DNA from: Desulfobacula sp.
GTDB lineage: Bacteria > Desulfobacterota > Desulfobacteria > Desulfobacterales > Desulfobacteraceae
Direction: 5' to 3'
NCBI GenBank assembly: GCA_011390085.1
Contig: JAABTB010000036.1
Coordinates: 1-11,524 of the forward strand
DNA: 11,524 nucleotides
The notes under the pieces are model-generated. The model worked only from the letters and a program-made list of their open reading frames with translations, was not told where the DNA came from and made no database searches. The position numbers were made by a program, and so were the translations under genes. Shown here in pieces: positions 1 through 6,929 of the stretch (position 1 is the first letter of the stretch; each line of letters opens with the position of its first letter).

Positions 1-25
1 TCAAACCCTGAGATCAGACTACTAA
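1..25 (+). CDS. Possible 3' end of an upstream gene (partial)
   Basis: Reading frame 2 is open from the left edge and stops at a TAA at 23-25, one base before the ATG at 27. Such tight spacing matches the rest of this locus, where genes overlap by 1-17 bases, so an upstream pseudopilin gene could end here. Only seven residues are visible and nothing can be said about the product. Frame 1 is also open from the edge and stops at a TAA at 85-87, so the upstream gene could instead end there and overlap the next gene. The two cannot be separated from this window. Confidence 0.25.
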
Positions 26-26
26 A

Positions 27-713
27 ATGCATCCCTGTCTATTTCACAGATATGGTTTTTTCTCCCTGGCAGATTTCAGGCCGATAAAAAAACAGGGGGA
101 AAACGGCATGACCCTGCTGGAGGTTTTGGTTGCGGTTTTAATCCTGGGAATTCTGTTGGCCGGTCTGAGTGAAACCATGAACAGCACCCTCAGATCTTTG
201 ACCTATACCCGGAATCAATCCCGGGCAAGCGGCAGTGCCCATCTGGCTGTTCTGCGCATGACCCGGTTTGTCGCAGAAACCGATGCCATTGTCCAGCCCC
301 AGAACAATGGAATCGTAAAGCAGGAATTGACCGTTGCCGACCGGCTACTGGACCTGGTGAACAATACGACCCGAAGCCCGGGCAGTGACGGGAAACTGGA
401 TGCAGATACAGATGCGGATGGATTGATCAACGAGGGAAGCGGGGATGCGCCTGAATTTGTGAATTACACCCTGGACAAAAGTGATCCCGACAACTGGAAA
501 CTCACAGAAGAGGTGCCGGACTATACCACTGCCGATCTTGAGGATACAACCATGCCCAGGACCATCTGCGACCATGTGGCCGACTTTCAGACCCAGTGGC
601 TGTCAGCCGGAGTGGTGCGGATCTACCTGCGCACCCGGATCAATGATGTGGACAGTACCATCGAAACCCGGGTCAGAAGCCGCCTTCTGACGCCAAAGGC
701 GATTTTCCCATGA
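27..713 (+). CDS. Minor pseudopilin, GspJ/PilW-like, with acidic Ca-loop-like insert
   Basis: This is a 228-residue protein with a class III (prepilin) signal. A 27-residue basic leader ends in Gly27. It is followed by Met28-Thr-Leu-Leu-Glu32 and a hydrophobic helix to about residue 50, so cleavage by prepilin peptidase would leave N-methyl-Met with the conserved Glu at +5. The only ATG ahead of the signal is at 27, so I use that start even though the leader is long and no good ribosome-binding site is visible. The rest lacks the GspG signature. Its size and its place next to a GspK/PilX-like gene fit a GspJ/PilW minor pilin. These proteins sit in the inner membrane before cleavage and then at the fibre tip. 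Residues 121-140 are very acidic (Asp121, 125, 127, 129, 131, Gly132, Ile134, Glu136, Asp140) and resemble a DxDxDG calcium loop. The stop overlaps the next ATG by 4 bases (ATGA). The family call is firm for 'prepilin-like' and tentative for GspJ versus PilW. Confidence 0.85.
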   Translation: MHPCLFHRYGFFSLADFRPIKKQGENGMTLLEVLVAVLILGILLAGLSETMNSTLRSLTYTRNQSRASGSAHLAVLRMTRFVAETDAIVQPQNNGIVKQELTVADRLLDLVNNTTRSPGSDGKLDADTDADGLINEGSGDAPEFVNYTLDKSDPDNWKLTEEVPDYTTADLEDTTMPRTICDHVADFQTQWLSAGVVRIYLRTRINDVDSTIETRVRSRLLTPKAIFP

Positions 714-2179
714 CCGGGCCGAGCCGTCCCATGCCAAGGATGCCTGTTGCGTCTGTGCTGACGGCAGACAGGGGCAGCATCCTGATCCCGGTCCTGGCCC
801 TGATGCTGATCCTGGGCTTTGTCTCCCTGGAGCTTGCCACCCTGACCGGTTTCGGGGTGCGCAACACCGTCCTGAGCCGGGAGGCTGTCCAGATGGAACT
901 GGGCGCCCGGGCCACCCTGGAATACGGTATCTGGAAATTCAAAAACAATGTTTCCTGGCGCACCAGCGCATCCGGCGAGACCCACAATTATGCCGGGACC
1001 GCCTATATCCTCAAAGCCCTGAACTGCACCCTGCCCGGTTATGGAAACTGTGTGGTCGTCACGGCACAGGCCCCCGGCAGCACTGCAAAGATCGGTATGG
1101 GTGTGCGGTATCCTGTTTACAGGCTCATCATTGCAGACACGGAAAACCAGCGCATCCGCAAAGTGGACCTGGGCACCAACATCATCACCACGGCGGCAGG
1201 CATTGGTACCGCCGGATTCAGCGGAGATGGCGGACCAGGCACCAGCGCTTCTGTAAACAATCCCCTCCGCATGGTTCCCAACAGCAAAAACGAGCTCTTG
1301 TTTGCCGATACAGAAAACCATATGATCCGCAAAATCAACTCGGACGGCATCATCACCACGGTTGCGGGTAAGCCGGGACCGGGAGGATACGGCGGAGATG
1401 CGGGTCCTGCAACCAGCGCCACCCTGTTCAGGCCCAAAGGGGTGGCCGTGGATCCTGCAGACAACCTGTATATTGCCGACACGGAGAATCAGCGCATCCG
1501 CCGGGTGGACGCGATGACCGGCATCATTACCACGGTGGCGGGCACCGGGGCCGTCGGCATCAGCGGAGACAATCAGTTGGCAACCCTGGCTTGGCTCAAT
1601 TATCCCGGCGGCATTGCCCTGGATTCAGTCGGCAACCTCTACATTTCAGATACCCAGTCCCATCGGATACGCCGGGTTGACGCCGTTACAGGAATCATCA
1701 ACACCCATGCGGGCAGCGGCGTCAGCGCAGGTTACAGCGGGGATGGAGGCCTGGCAACCTCGTCCCAATTAAATTTTCCGGCCGGCCTGCGGGTCGGCCC
1801 GGCAAACCACCTGTACATTGCCGACACCTACAACCACTGCATCCGGCAGGTGAATTCAGCCACAGGCATCATCACCACGGTGGCGGGCCAGCCCACGCTG
1901 GCCGGGTATAACGGCGACAGCCTGCCGGCAACATCTGCCCTATTAAATCTGCCCCAGGATATTCTCATGACATCTGCCGGTGATCTGTATATTGCTGACA
2001 CGGGCAATTACAGAATCCGGAAAGTTGACGCAGGGACCGGCCTGATCACAACCGTGGCAGGAACCGGCTCTGCCGGATTTAACGGGGATGACAGAGATGC
2101 CGCCACGTCCAAGCTCACCAAGCCTGCCGGTGTGGCCTTTATGACGACAATGGAACTGGTGCCAAAAATCCTTCCATAG
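710..2179 (+). CDS. PilX/GspK-like minor pilin fused to a six-repeat NHL beta-propeller
   Basis: This is a 489-residue protein. The N-terminus has Arg21-Gly22 followed by Ser-Ile-Leu-Ile-Pro27 and a hydrophobic helix to about residue 47. That resembles PilX and GspK, which keep the prepilin helix but lack Glu at +5 (here it is Pro27). Residues 48-135 form a small pilin-like part with Cys106 and Cys114, a possible disulfide pair. From about residue 140 to the end are six NHL repeats, with the strand motif [YIL]-I-A-D-T at 140, 197, 254, 311, 369 and 427 (period 57-58). Each carries N-x-x-I-R-x-V-(D/N), then IITT-x-AG and a Gly/Asp-rich G-D loop. Six repeats make a closed propeller, usually a ligand- or protein-binding surface, here predicted outside the cytoplasm. 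PilY1 also places a propeller at a pilus tip, but that is a different protein family. The gene overlaps the upstream gene by 4 bases, so translation is probably coupled. The domain calls are strong; the tip/adhesin role is inference. Confidence 0.88.
   Translation: MTGPSRPMPRMPVASVLTADRGSILIPVLALMLILGFVSLELATLTGFGVRNTVLSREAVQMELGARATLEYGIWKFKNNVSWRTSASGETHNYAGTAYILKALNCTLPGYGNCVVVTAQAPGSTAKIGMGVRYPVYRLIIADTENQRIRKVDLGTNIITTAAGIGTAGFSGDGGPGTSASVNNPLRMVPNSKNELLFADTENHMIRKINSDGIITTVAGKPGPGGYGGDAGPATSATLFRPKGVAVDPADNLYIADTENQRIRRVDAMTGIITTVAGTGAVGISGDNQLATLAWLNYPGGIALDSVGNLYISDTQSHRIRRVDAVTGIINTHAGSGVSAGYSGDGGLATSSQLNFPAGLRVGPANHLYIADTYNHCIRQVNSATGIITTVAGQPTLAGYNGDSLPATSALLNLPQDILMTSAGDLYIADTGNYRIRKVDAGTGLITTVAGTGSAGFNGDDRDAATSKLTKPAGVAFMTTMELVPKILP
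1127..2154 (+). repeat. Six tandem NHL-coding repeats, about 171-174 bp each
   Basis: Units begin near 1127, 1298, 1469, 1640, 1814 and 1988, all in the frame of the surrounding gene. The unit length is 171 bp for the first three steps and 174 bp for the last two. A block coding Gly-Ile-Ile-(T/N)-T recurs with near-identical bases, for example around 1347, 1520 and 1865. This is a protein-level repeat (propeller blades) with residual DNA similarity, so recombination could in principle add or remove blades. Confidence 0.85.
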
Positions 2180-2408
2180 ATTTGACACCACTCACCTGTT
2201 CCGCAGGAATTTCGCCTTAACAAACCATCTGATATCAGAGCGCATGACGGCTAAACTTATGCAGATTCCAAGCGATAATCTCTTGACTTTCCATGGCCTT
2301 TAATGAAGAATGGTATGCAATGAAAAAATATTCTGCTCTGACAGATATCCTTGATGCAAAGGAAAATGAAAGGACCGCTCAATTGCAGGAAAAACAAAAC
2401 AGGACAAA
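2180..2408 (+). other. 229-bp gap between pilin genes and signalling genes
   Basis: This is the longest non-coding stretch in the window. It holds a weak promoter candidate (2283-2311) and a small ORF (2293 or 2320 to 2412) that overlaps the next start codon. I find no convincing terminator hairpin with a T-run after the stop at 2179, so read-through from the pilin genes cannot be excluded. Confidence 0.6.
2283..2311 (+). promoter_or_regulatory. Weak sigma70-type promoter candidate
   Basis: TTGACT at 2283-2288 (5 of 6 to consensus) is followed after 17 bases by AAGAAT at 2306-2311 (4 of 6). Transcription would start near 2318, giving a leader of about 90 bases to the GGDEF/EAL gene. It sits in the only sizeable gap ahead of the signalling genes. 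The -10 is poor, so this is only a candidate. Confidence 0.3.
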
Positions 2409-2412
2409 ATGA
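2293..2412 (+). CDS. Possible small charged protein of 30-39 residues, coupled to the next gene
   Basis: An open frame starts at ATG 2293 (39 residues) or ATG 2320 (30 residues). It stops at TGA 2410-2412, overlapping the ATG of the GGDEF/EAL gene at 2409 as ATGA, the same arrangement as real gene pairs in this locus. The peptide is rich in Lys, Glu and Gln and would be helical and soluble, with no signal peptide or membrane segment. Neither start has a clear ribosome-binding site. If the promoter candidate is real, 2293 lies inside it and 2320 would be almost leaderless. I do not recognise the peptide. It may be a leader ORF that sets translation of the downstream gene, or chance. Confidence 0.3.
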   Translation: MAFNEEWYAMKKYSALTDILDAKENERTAQLQEKQNRTK

Positions 2413-4586
2413 AGGATTCCTTTGCTTTTCATACTCCAGACATGGATCAATATGTCCGGCTGCTCATGCATATGTTTTCAGACAGCTCCCTCTTTGCCAT
2501 TGTCGACCCGGCAGGTGAAACCCACTGGCAGTCCGAGAATGACAGTTCCGGTGTCCTGGATCGGTTTCTGGCCGGGATAGCAAACCGGGAGGTGTCACTT
2601 GATGAAGACATTTTTCACCACTGCCATAGGGATCATTTCCTGCTCATCCGGCAGATGGATCTGGATTTTCTGGAAACTCCGCTATATTTTATCGGAATGA
2701 TCCCCAAGAAAAGCCTTGCAAACCCTCTGACGGATGCGAACCACTCCTTTTTCAAGGATGTGGTTGATTTGTTCTGCCTGCATGCCGACCTGGAGGCGGA
2801 AAACAAAAACATGGCCATTGAACTTGCCCAGCGGTATGAGGAATTGACGCTGATTTACAAGGCAGATGAACGGTCAAAAGAAACCCTGGATATTCAACAG
2901 AACCTGGACAATGTGCTGGCAGACATCACAGAACTTACAGATGTAGGTGCCGCATTCCTGTGGATTCCGGAGATGAACTACTGGATGTTCCATTCCTGTG
3001 AAAAAACAGTGTCCAAAGAAGCAGAAACCACGCTGAAAAAAGCTGTTGAAAATCAGTGGAACCAAGTGGAACAAATCAACCAAAGCCGGGTATTCAATAC
3101 ACCTGTGTTTAATCAGTTCCGCATGATTCTTTCCCCGATCCACGACTTGAACCGTCAGATGATCGGTGTCATTGGATGCACGCGGCCGGCAGCAGGCCAG
3201 GAATTTCAAACCGGTGACCGCCGTCTCATCGAGGCGATTTCCCAACGGGCCAAAAAAATTATTTTAAATAAACTCGACACCCTGACCGGCCTTATCAACC
3301 GGTCAGGATTTGAGTTAAGACTGAAAGAACTGCTCGCCGCACCCATTGAAAATAAAATCCAAAACACCGTGGCGTTTATCAATATAGATCAGTTCAAATT
3401 ACTGAACGATGCCTATGGTCTGGATGCCGGAGATGCCGTCCTGACAAAGACGGCCCGGATTCTAAGTACCCACTTAAGGCACAGGGATTTTCTTGCCCGA
3501 ACAGAAGGGGATGAATTCGTTGTCATCCTCTCCGACATGAAGACCGAGACTCACTTTTTGGATATCCTAGACCGGATACGACATACCATTGCCGGCCAGA
3601 TCTACGAGTTCAACGGGAAAACCTTTTCCGTCACCATACGTATCGGTCTTGTCCATCTCACACCGGAGATAACGGCTTTATCCGAAGTGGTTTCAAAGGC
3701 AGCCATTGCCCTGGAGGAGGCCAAAGAAAAAGGCGGCAACAGCATGTCTGTTTTCCGGGAGGGTGATCTGCGGTATATTGAAAAAAAGGATCATGCCGGA
3801 TATGCCACAAGAATAGAATCGCTGCTGAAAAAAAACCAATTTTTTCTTTTCTGCCAGCCTATCATTCCCTTGCAGGGCGGGCGGCTGCATTATGAAATTC
3901 TGATACGGCTGAGGGGTGAGGATCAAACCATTGTGCCGCCGGTCAAATTTCTGCCTGCTGCTGAACGGTATAACAAGATGCCTCTTATTGACAAATGGGT
4001 TATCAGACAAACCTGTGAGGCTGTCACACGGTCAATGGGGTTCCTGGAAAAGGACCCGGTGACCTGGGCCATTAATCTTTCCGGTCAGTCCCTAAAAGAC
4101 GAATCCTTTATAAATTTTTTTCTTTCCTTTATATCCCGAATACCTTTTCCACCGTCCTGGTTGAGTTTTGAAATAACGGAAACCGTGGCCATCCTAAATT
4201 TTTCCAAAGTGATCCATGTGATTGATCAGATGCTAAACATGGGCTTTTCAGTTTCCCTGGATGATTTCGGGACAGGATACAGCTCGTTTGAATATTTAAA
4301 AAAACTACCGGTTTCTTTTTTGAAAATCGACGGGGCATTTGTCAAAAATTTACATATAGACGCATTTGACCAGGTCACAGTCCAATCCATTGCCGCCATT
4401 GCAAGGTATTTAAAGATCCAAACCATTGCCGAGTTTGTTGAAAACCAGGATATTCTTGAGCTGCTCAAACAATTCGGCATTGATTACGCGCAAGGGTATC
4501 ACACAGGAAAACCCCGTGACTTTCTGGATACCCTCAAGGATCTGGACGGGGATCGAAAAACCGGTCAGCCTAGCATGGAATTCTGA
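2409..4586 (+). CDS. c-di-GMP turnover protein: N-terminal sensor, GAF-like, GGDEF and EAL domains
   Basis: This 725-residue cytoplasmic protein has no membrane segment. Residues 1-130 look like a PAS-type sensor; about 145-285 look GAF-like. The GGDEF domain spans about 289-455. It has the D-T-L-T-G-L-x-N-R entry at 290 and an active-site motif Glu-Gly-Asp-Glu-Phe at 366-370, so the first Gly is Glu. RxxD at 357-360, exactly five residues before, matches an inhibitory I-site. The EAL domain (about 475-710) reads E-I-L at 496-498 and keeps the metal and catalytic positions: Asn556, Glu588 in F-E-I-T-E-T, Asp618-Asp619 in DDFGTGYSS, Lys639, Glu675 and Gln695. Phosphodiesterase activity looks likely. 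Cyclase activity is uncertain because of the altered first Gly, although changes there are sometimes tolerated. The start at 2409 has AGGA four bases upstream. Its likely target in this locus is the MshEN-like region of the gspE product. Confidence 0.93.
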   Translation: MKDSFAFHTPDMDQYVRLLMHMFSDSSLFAIVDPAGETHWQSENDSSGVLDRFLAGIANREVSLDEDIFHHCHRDHFLLIRQMDLDFLETPLYFIGMIPKKSLANPLTDANHSFFKDVVDLFCLHADLEAENKNMAIELAQRYEELTLIYKADERSKETLDIQQNLDNVLADITELTDVGAAFLWIPEMNYWMFHSCEKTVSKEAETTLKKAVENQWNQVEQINQSRVFNTPVFNQFRMILSPIHDLNRQMIGVIGCTRPAAGQEFQTGDRRLIEAISQRAKKIILNKLDTLTGLINRSGFELRLKELLAAPIENKIQNTVAFINIDQFKLLNDAYGLDAGDAVLTKTARILSTHLRHRDFLARTEGDEFVVILSDMKTETHFLDILDRIRHTIAGQIYEFNGKTFSVTIRIGLVHLTPEITALSEVVSKAAIALEEAKEKGGNSMSVFREGDLRYIEKKDHAGYATRIESLLKKNQFFLFCQPIIPLQGGRLHYEILIRLRGEDQTIVPPVKFLPAAERYNKMPLIDKWVIRQTCEAVTRSMGFLEKDPVTWAINLSGQSLKDESFINFFLSFISRIPFPPSWLSFEITETVAILNFSKVIHVIDQMLNMGFSVSLDDFGTGYSSFEYLKKLPVSFLKIDGAFVKNLHIDAFDQVTVQSIAAIARYLKIQTIAEFVENQDILELLKQFGIDYAQGYHTGKPRDFLDTLKDLDGDRKTGQPSMEF

Positions 4587-4618
4587 CAGGCCCGGCCAAG
4601 GGCATCGGTTTGAACAGG

Positions 4619-4640
4619 GTCACGGTCAATTGTACGTGAC
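4619..4640 (+). other. Stem-loop: GTCACG / CGTGAC, 10-base loop
   Basis: GTCACG at 4619-4624 pairs with CGTGAC at 4635-4640 around a 10-base loop, 33 bases after the stop of the GGDEF/EAL gene. There is no T-run after it, so it is not a standard intrinsic terminator. It could be an mRNA processing or stability element, a protein-binding dyad, or chance. Confidence 0.3.
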
Positions 4641-4736
4641 AGGGCGGAGCTATATGACCATCCTTGCATGCGGGTGCAAATTGCAGGGCTGGATCAAGGC
4701 ATATCAATTAACGGATTTTCCCCATCCATTTTTCCC

Positions 4737-4740
4737 AAGG
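4737..4740 (+). promoter_or_regulatory. Ribosome-binding site of the histidine kinase gene
   Basis: AAGG lies seven bases before the ATG at 4748. It fixes this start, which also gives a clean N-terminal membrane helix. Confidence 0.55.
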
Positions 4741-4747
4741 TCTGGCC

Positions 4748-6547
4748 ATGAAATACAAAACATTGATTCTTTTTATCCTGTGTGTTTTTCTCTGCACAGG
4801 CATATTTGTCATTACCCATTCCCGATTCCAGGCGTCAGGGCAGACGATGGACAGGCAGATCCGCCTGAGGGGCCAAACCCTCATTAAAATAATCAGCCTT
4901 GCCTATGAAGGGGGCCGGGATGAAAAAGAAAAAAATCTTGTTTTTAAAGAAATAGCCCAGATGACGTCAAACCGGGAAATTGACTACCTGCTGATCCACG
5001 ATTACGAAACAGGCGCTGCCCTGATTGCCCTGCCGTCTGACAATCCAGACAAAAACATTCCGGATGAAGTCAGGACGGTTTCCTTGGCCGGCATCGGTCC
5101 CCAGGTCCAGGAATTTACAGCAGGTGACGGGAACGCTTATATCGAGTTTTCTAACCCTGTTTTCAGGCAGGGCCAACCAGATGTGATGATCCGGATGGGA
5201 ATGCAGTTGGGAACCGGCAGTTTTTTTGCCATGAAAAACTTTACCCAGCCATTCCAGATCCTTTTTTTTGTGATCACAGCCCTGGTTTTGGCTTACTACT
5301 GGCTGGTGTTGCAATTAAAACCGATTCTGAAAACCCATGCTGAAAGTGATCTGGGCTATCCACTTGGAAACAGGAATGTCCAGGACATGATCCTGCAATT
5401 GAACGGCTGCCTGGAGCGTGCCAGTGAGAAAACAGCGGATGCCACACGAAAAACCCTGGAGCTGACCGCTGAAACCAAGATTCTCCAGTATGAAAACCAT
5501 CAACTGCACAGTATTTTTAACTGTCTTGATTTCGGCATCCTCCTGATCGATATGCAGGATACGATTTTTTTCATAAACGATTATTTCTTACGGCTGTTGG
5601 AAAAGGACAGGACCGCACTTGTGGATTCATCTATTTTCGAGGCATGGCATCACCAGGGCCTTGTTTCCTTTGTACAGCAGCAGAACCTGATGGATCCTTA
5701 CGCTAATAAGGGCCAGACAGAAATTTGCTTTGATGCGCAACGACCGGAACAGGTCTTTTTACTGACTGCAATCCGGCTGACAGATCCTGACGGCACCATG
5801 TTCGGACGGCTCTTTAAGCTGGTGGATATTTCCCGGGAAAAAGTATCTGAAAAATCACAAAAAGACTTTATCAACCATATTGCCCATGAACTCAGGACAC
5901 CCCTTACCAATATCAAGGCATACAATGAAATGATGATGGAAGGAGAAATTAACGACGTGGAAATGCAAAAAGAGTTTTTTAACACCATCAATGACGAAAC
6001 CAACCGGCTTTCCTCATTGATCAAGAATATTTTAAACCTGGCTGAAACTGAAATGGGACACCTGGTTTTGAAAAAGGACCTGGTAAAAACGCAATGGCTT
6101 TTCCAGAGCTGCATGGATTCGGCCGAAGCCATGGCCCAGGAAAAAAACATTGTGCTCAATGTCCACCTGCCAGACAACCTGCCCAACCTGTCCGGAGACA
6201 AAGAGATGCTGAAATCCGCCTTGATCAACGTGCTTGGAAATGCTATAAAATACACGCCTGAATCCGGCAGTGTCGACTTTATGATCCGGGAAACCCCTGA
6301 CAGCGTCGTCTTTGAAATCGCTGACACTGGGTATGGGATCAGCGCCGATGACCTGCCACATATATTTGATAAATTCTTCCGTTCTGAAAACGACCAGATC
6401 ACCGGTCAGACCGGCAGCGGACTGGGGCTCAGTATTACCGCTGAAATTGTAAAGATCCACGGGGGAACCATAGATGTGGACAGCGAGCCGGGACGCGGGA
6501 GCAGATTTACCCTAAGCATACCAAAGGGAGATGTCGGTATTGGATAG
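4748..6547 (+). CDS. Membrane sensor histidine kinase with periplasmic and PAS domains
   Basis: This 599-residue protein has a transmembrane helix at about 4-23, a periplasmic sensor of about 145 residues, and a second helix at about 169-189. No HAMP domain is recognisable. A helical linker leads to a PAS-like domain (about 253-370). The HisKA motif H-E-L-R-T-P-L has the phospho-acceptor His380. The HATPase_c domain has Asn494 and Asn498 of the N box, D-T-G at 526-528 (G1), the F box near 540, and G-S-G-L-G-L (G2) near 556-561. All catalytic boxes are intact, so it should autophosphorylate and pass phosphate to an Asp. The natural partner is the receiver gene that starts 17 bases before this stop. 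The signal sensed is unknown; the periplasmic part matches no domain I can name. Its place in front of gspE suggests control of the secretion/pilus machine, which is inference. Confidence 0.93.
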   Translation: MKYKTLILFILCVFLCTGIFVITHSRFQASGQTMDRQIRLRGQTLIKIISLAYEGGRDEKEKNLVFKEIAQMTSNREIDYLLIHDYETGAALIALPSDNPDKNIPDEVRTVSLAGIGPQVQEFTAGDGNAYIEFSNPVFRQGQPDVMIRMGMQLGTGSFFAMKNFTQPFQILFFVITALVLAYYWLVLQLKPILKTHAESDLGYPLGNRNVQDMILQLNGCLERASEKTADATRKTLELTAETKILQYENHQLHSIFNCLDFGILLIDMQDTIFFINDYFLRLLEKDRTALVDSSIFEAWHHQGLVSFVQQQNLMDPYANKGQTEICFDAQRPEQVFLLTAIRLTDPDGTMFGRLFKLVDISREKVSEKSQKDFINHIAHELRTPLTNIKAYNEMMMEGEINDVEMQKEFFNTINDETNRLSSLIKNILNLAETEMGHLVLKKDLVKTQWLFQSCMDSAEAMAQEKNIVLNVHLPDNLPNLSGDKEMLKSALINVLGNAIKYTPESGSVDFMIRETPDSVVFEIADTGYGISADDLPHIFDKFFRSENDQITGQTGSGLGLSITAEIVKIHGGTIDVDSEPGRGSRFTLSIPKGDVGIG

Positions 6548-6929
6548 CCCCAAAAAAAAGATCCTGATCATTGATGATGAAGCCCATATCCGAAGAATTC
6601 TGGAAATGAAATTCCAAATTGCAGGCTTTCAGGTGCTGACCGCCAAAAACGGTCTGCAGGGACTTGAGCTGATCCGTTCACAAGAACCGGATGCCGTGAT
6701 TTCAGACATCAACATGCCTAAGATGGACGGCAGGGAACTGTGCCAATTAACCAATCCCATTAAAGCGGAGCGGCCATTTCTAACCATTATCATCACAGCC
6801 AGGATACAGCCTGATGAAAATCTGTGGATACAGAACATGCAGGATACCCTTTTTATGGAAAAACCCTTTAGCCCGTCAAAAGTGCTTGAACAGGTCAGCG
6901 AGTATTTCATGACACGCGAGTCATCATGA
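6531..6929 (+). CDS. Stand-alone response regulator receiver (CheY-like)
   Basis: This 132-residue protein is a single receiver domain with no output domain. Asp15, Asp16 and Glu17 form the acidic pocket, Asp59 is the phospho-acceptor, Thr89 is the switch residue, and Lys111-Pro112 is the conserved Lys-Pro. Such proteins act by binding a partner. It overlaps the kinase gene by 17 bases and the STAS gene by 4, so all three are probably made together. The start is ambiguous. A strong GGGAG (6526-6530) directly abuts the ATG at 6531, leaving no spacer, whereas an in-frame TTG at 6540 lies nine bases after it. Either start keeps the whole domain. I annotate the ATG. Confidence 0.93.
   Translation: MSVLDSPKKKILIIDDEAHIRRILEMKFQIAGFQVLTAKNGLQGLELIRSQEPDAVISDINMPKMDGRELCQLTNPIKAERPFLTIIITARIQPDENLWIQNMQDTLFMEKPFSPSKVLEQVSEYFMTRESS

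Larger units (their letters stand above)
4587..4747 (+). other. 161-bp gap with a stem-loop before the histidine kinase gene
   Basis: No gene is supported here; the plus-strand open frame running across it is a shadow of its neighbours. It contains a perfect 6-bp inverted repeat at 4619-4640 and the ribosome-binding site of the kinase gene. I see no confident -35/-10 pair, so the kinase gene may be transcribed from upstream. Confidence 0.5.

Noticed and set aside
623..1321. A 232-residue open frame on the minus strand
   Set aside because: Antisense to the pilin/NHL gene and rich in Gly, Gln and His as expected for a shadow; no motif found.
1127..2154. Regularly spaced DNA repeats that could suggest a CRISPR or other repeat array
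   Set aside because: The period is a multiple of three, the frame is open throughout, and the translation gives NHL propeller repeats; there are no short identical repeats with unique spacers.
2180..2282. A terminator after the NHL gene
   Set aside because: No GC-rich hairpin followed by a T-run could be found by eye.
4426..4887. A 153-residue plus-strand open frame bridging the gap between the GGDEF/EAL and kinase genes
   Set aside because: It overlaps the conserved C-terminus of the EAL domain and the N-terminus of the kinase in another frame, and its translation has no family features.
5698..6402. A 234-residue open frame on the minus strand
   Set aside because: Antisense to the kinase core, which has all conserved boxes on the plus strand.
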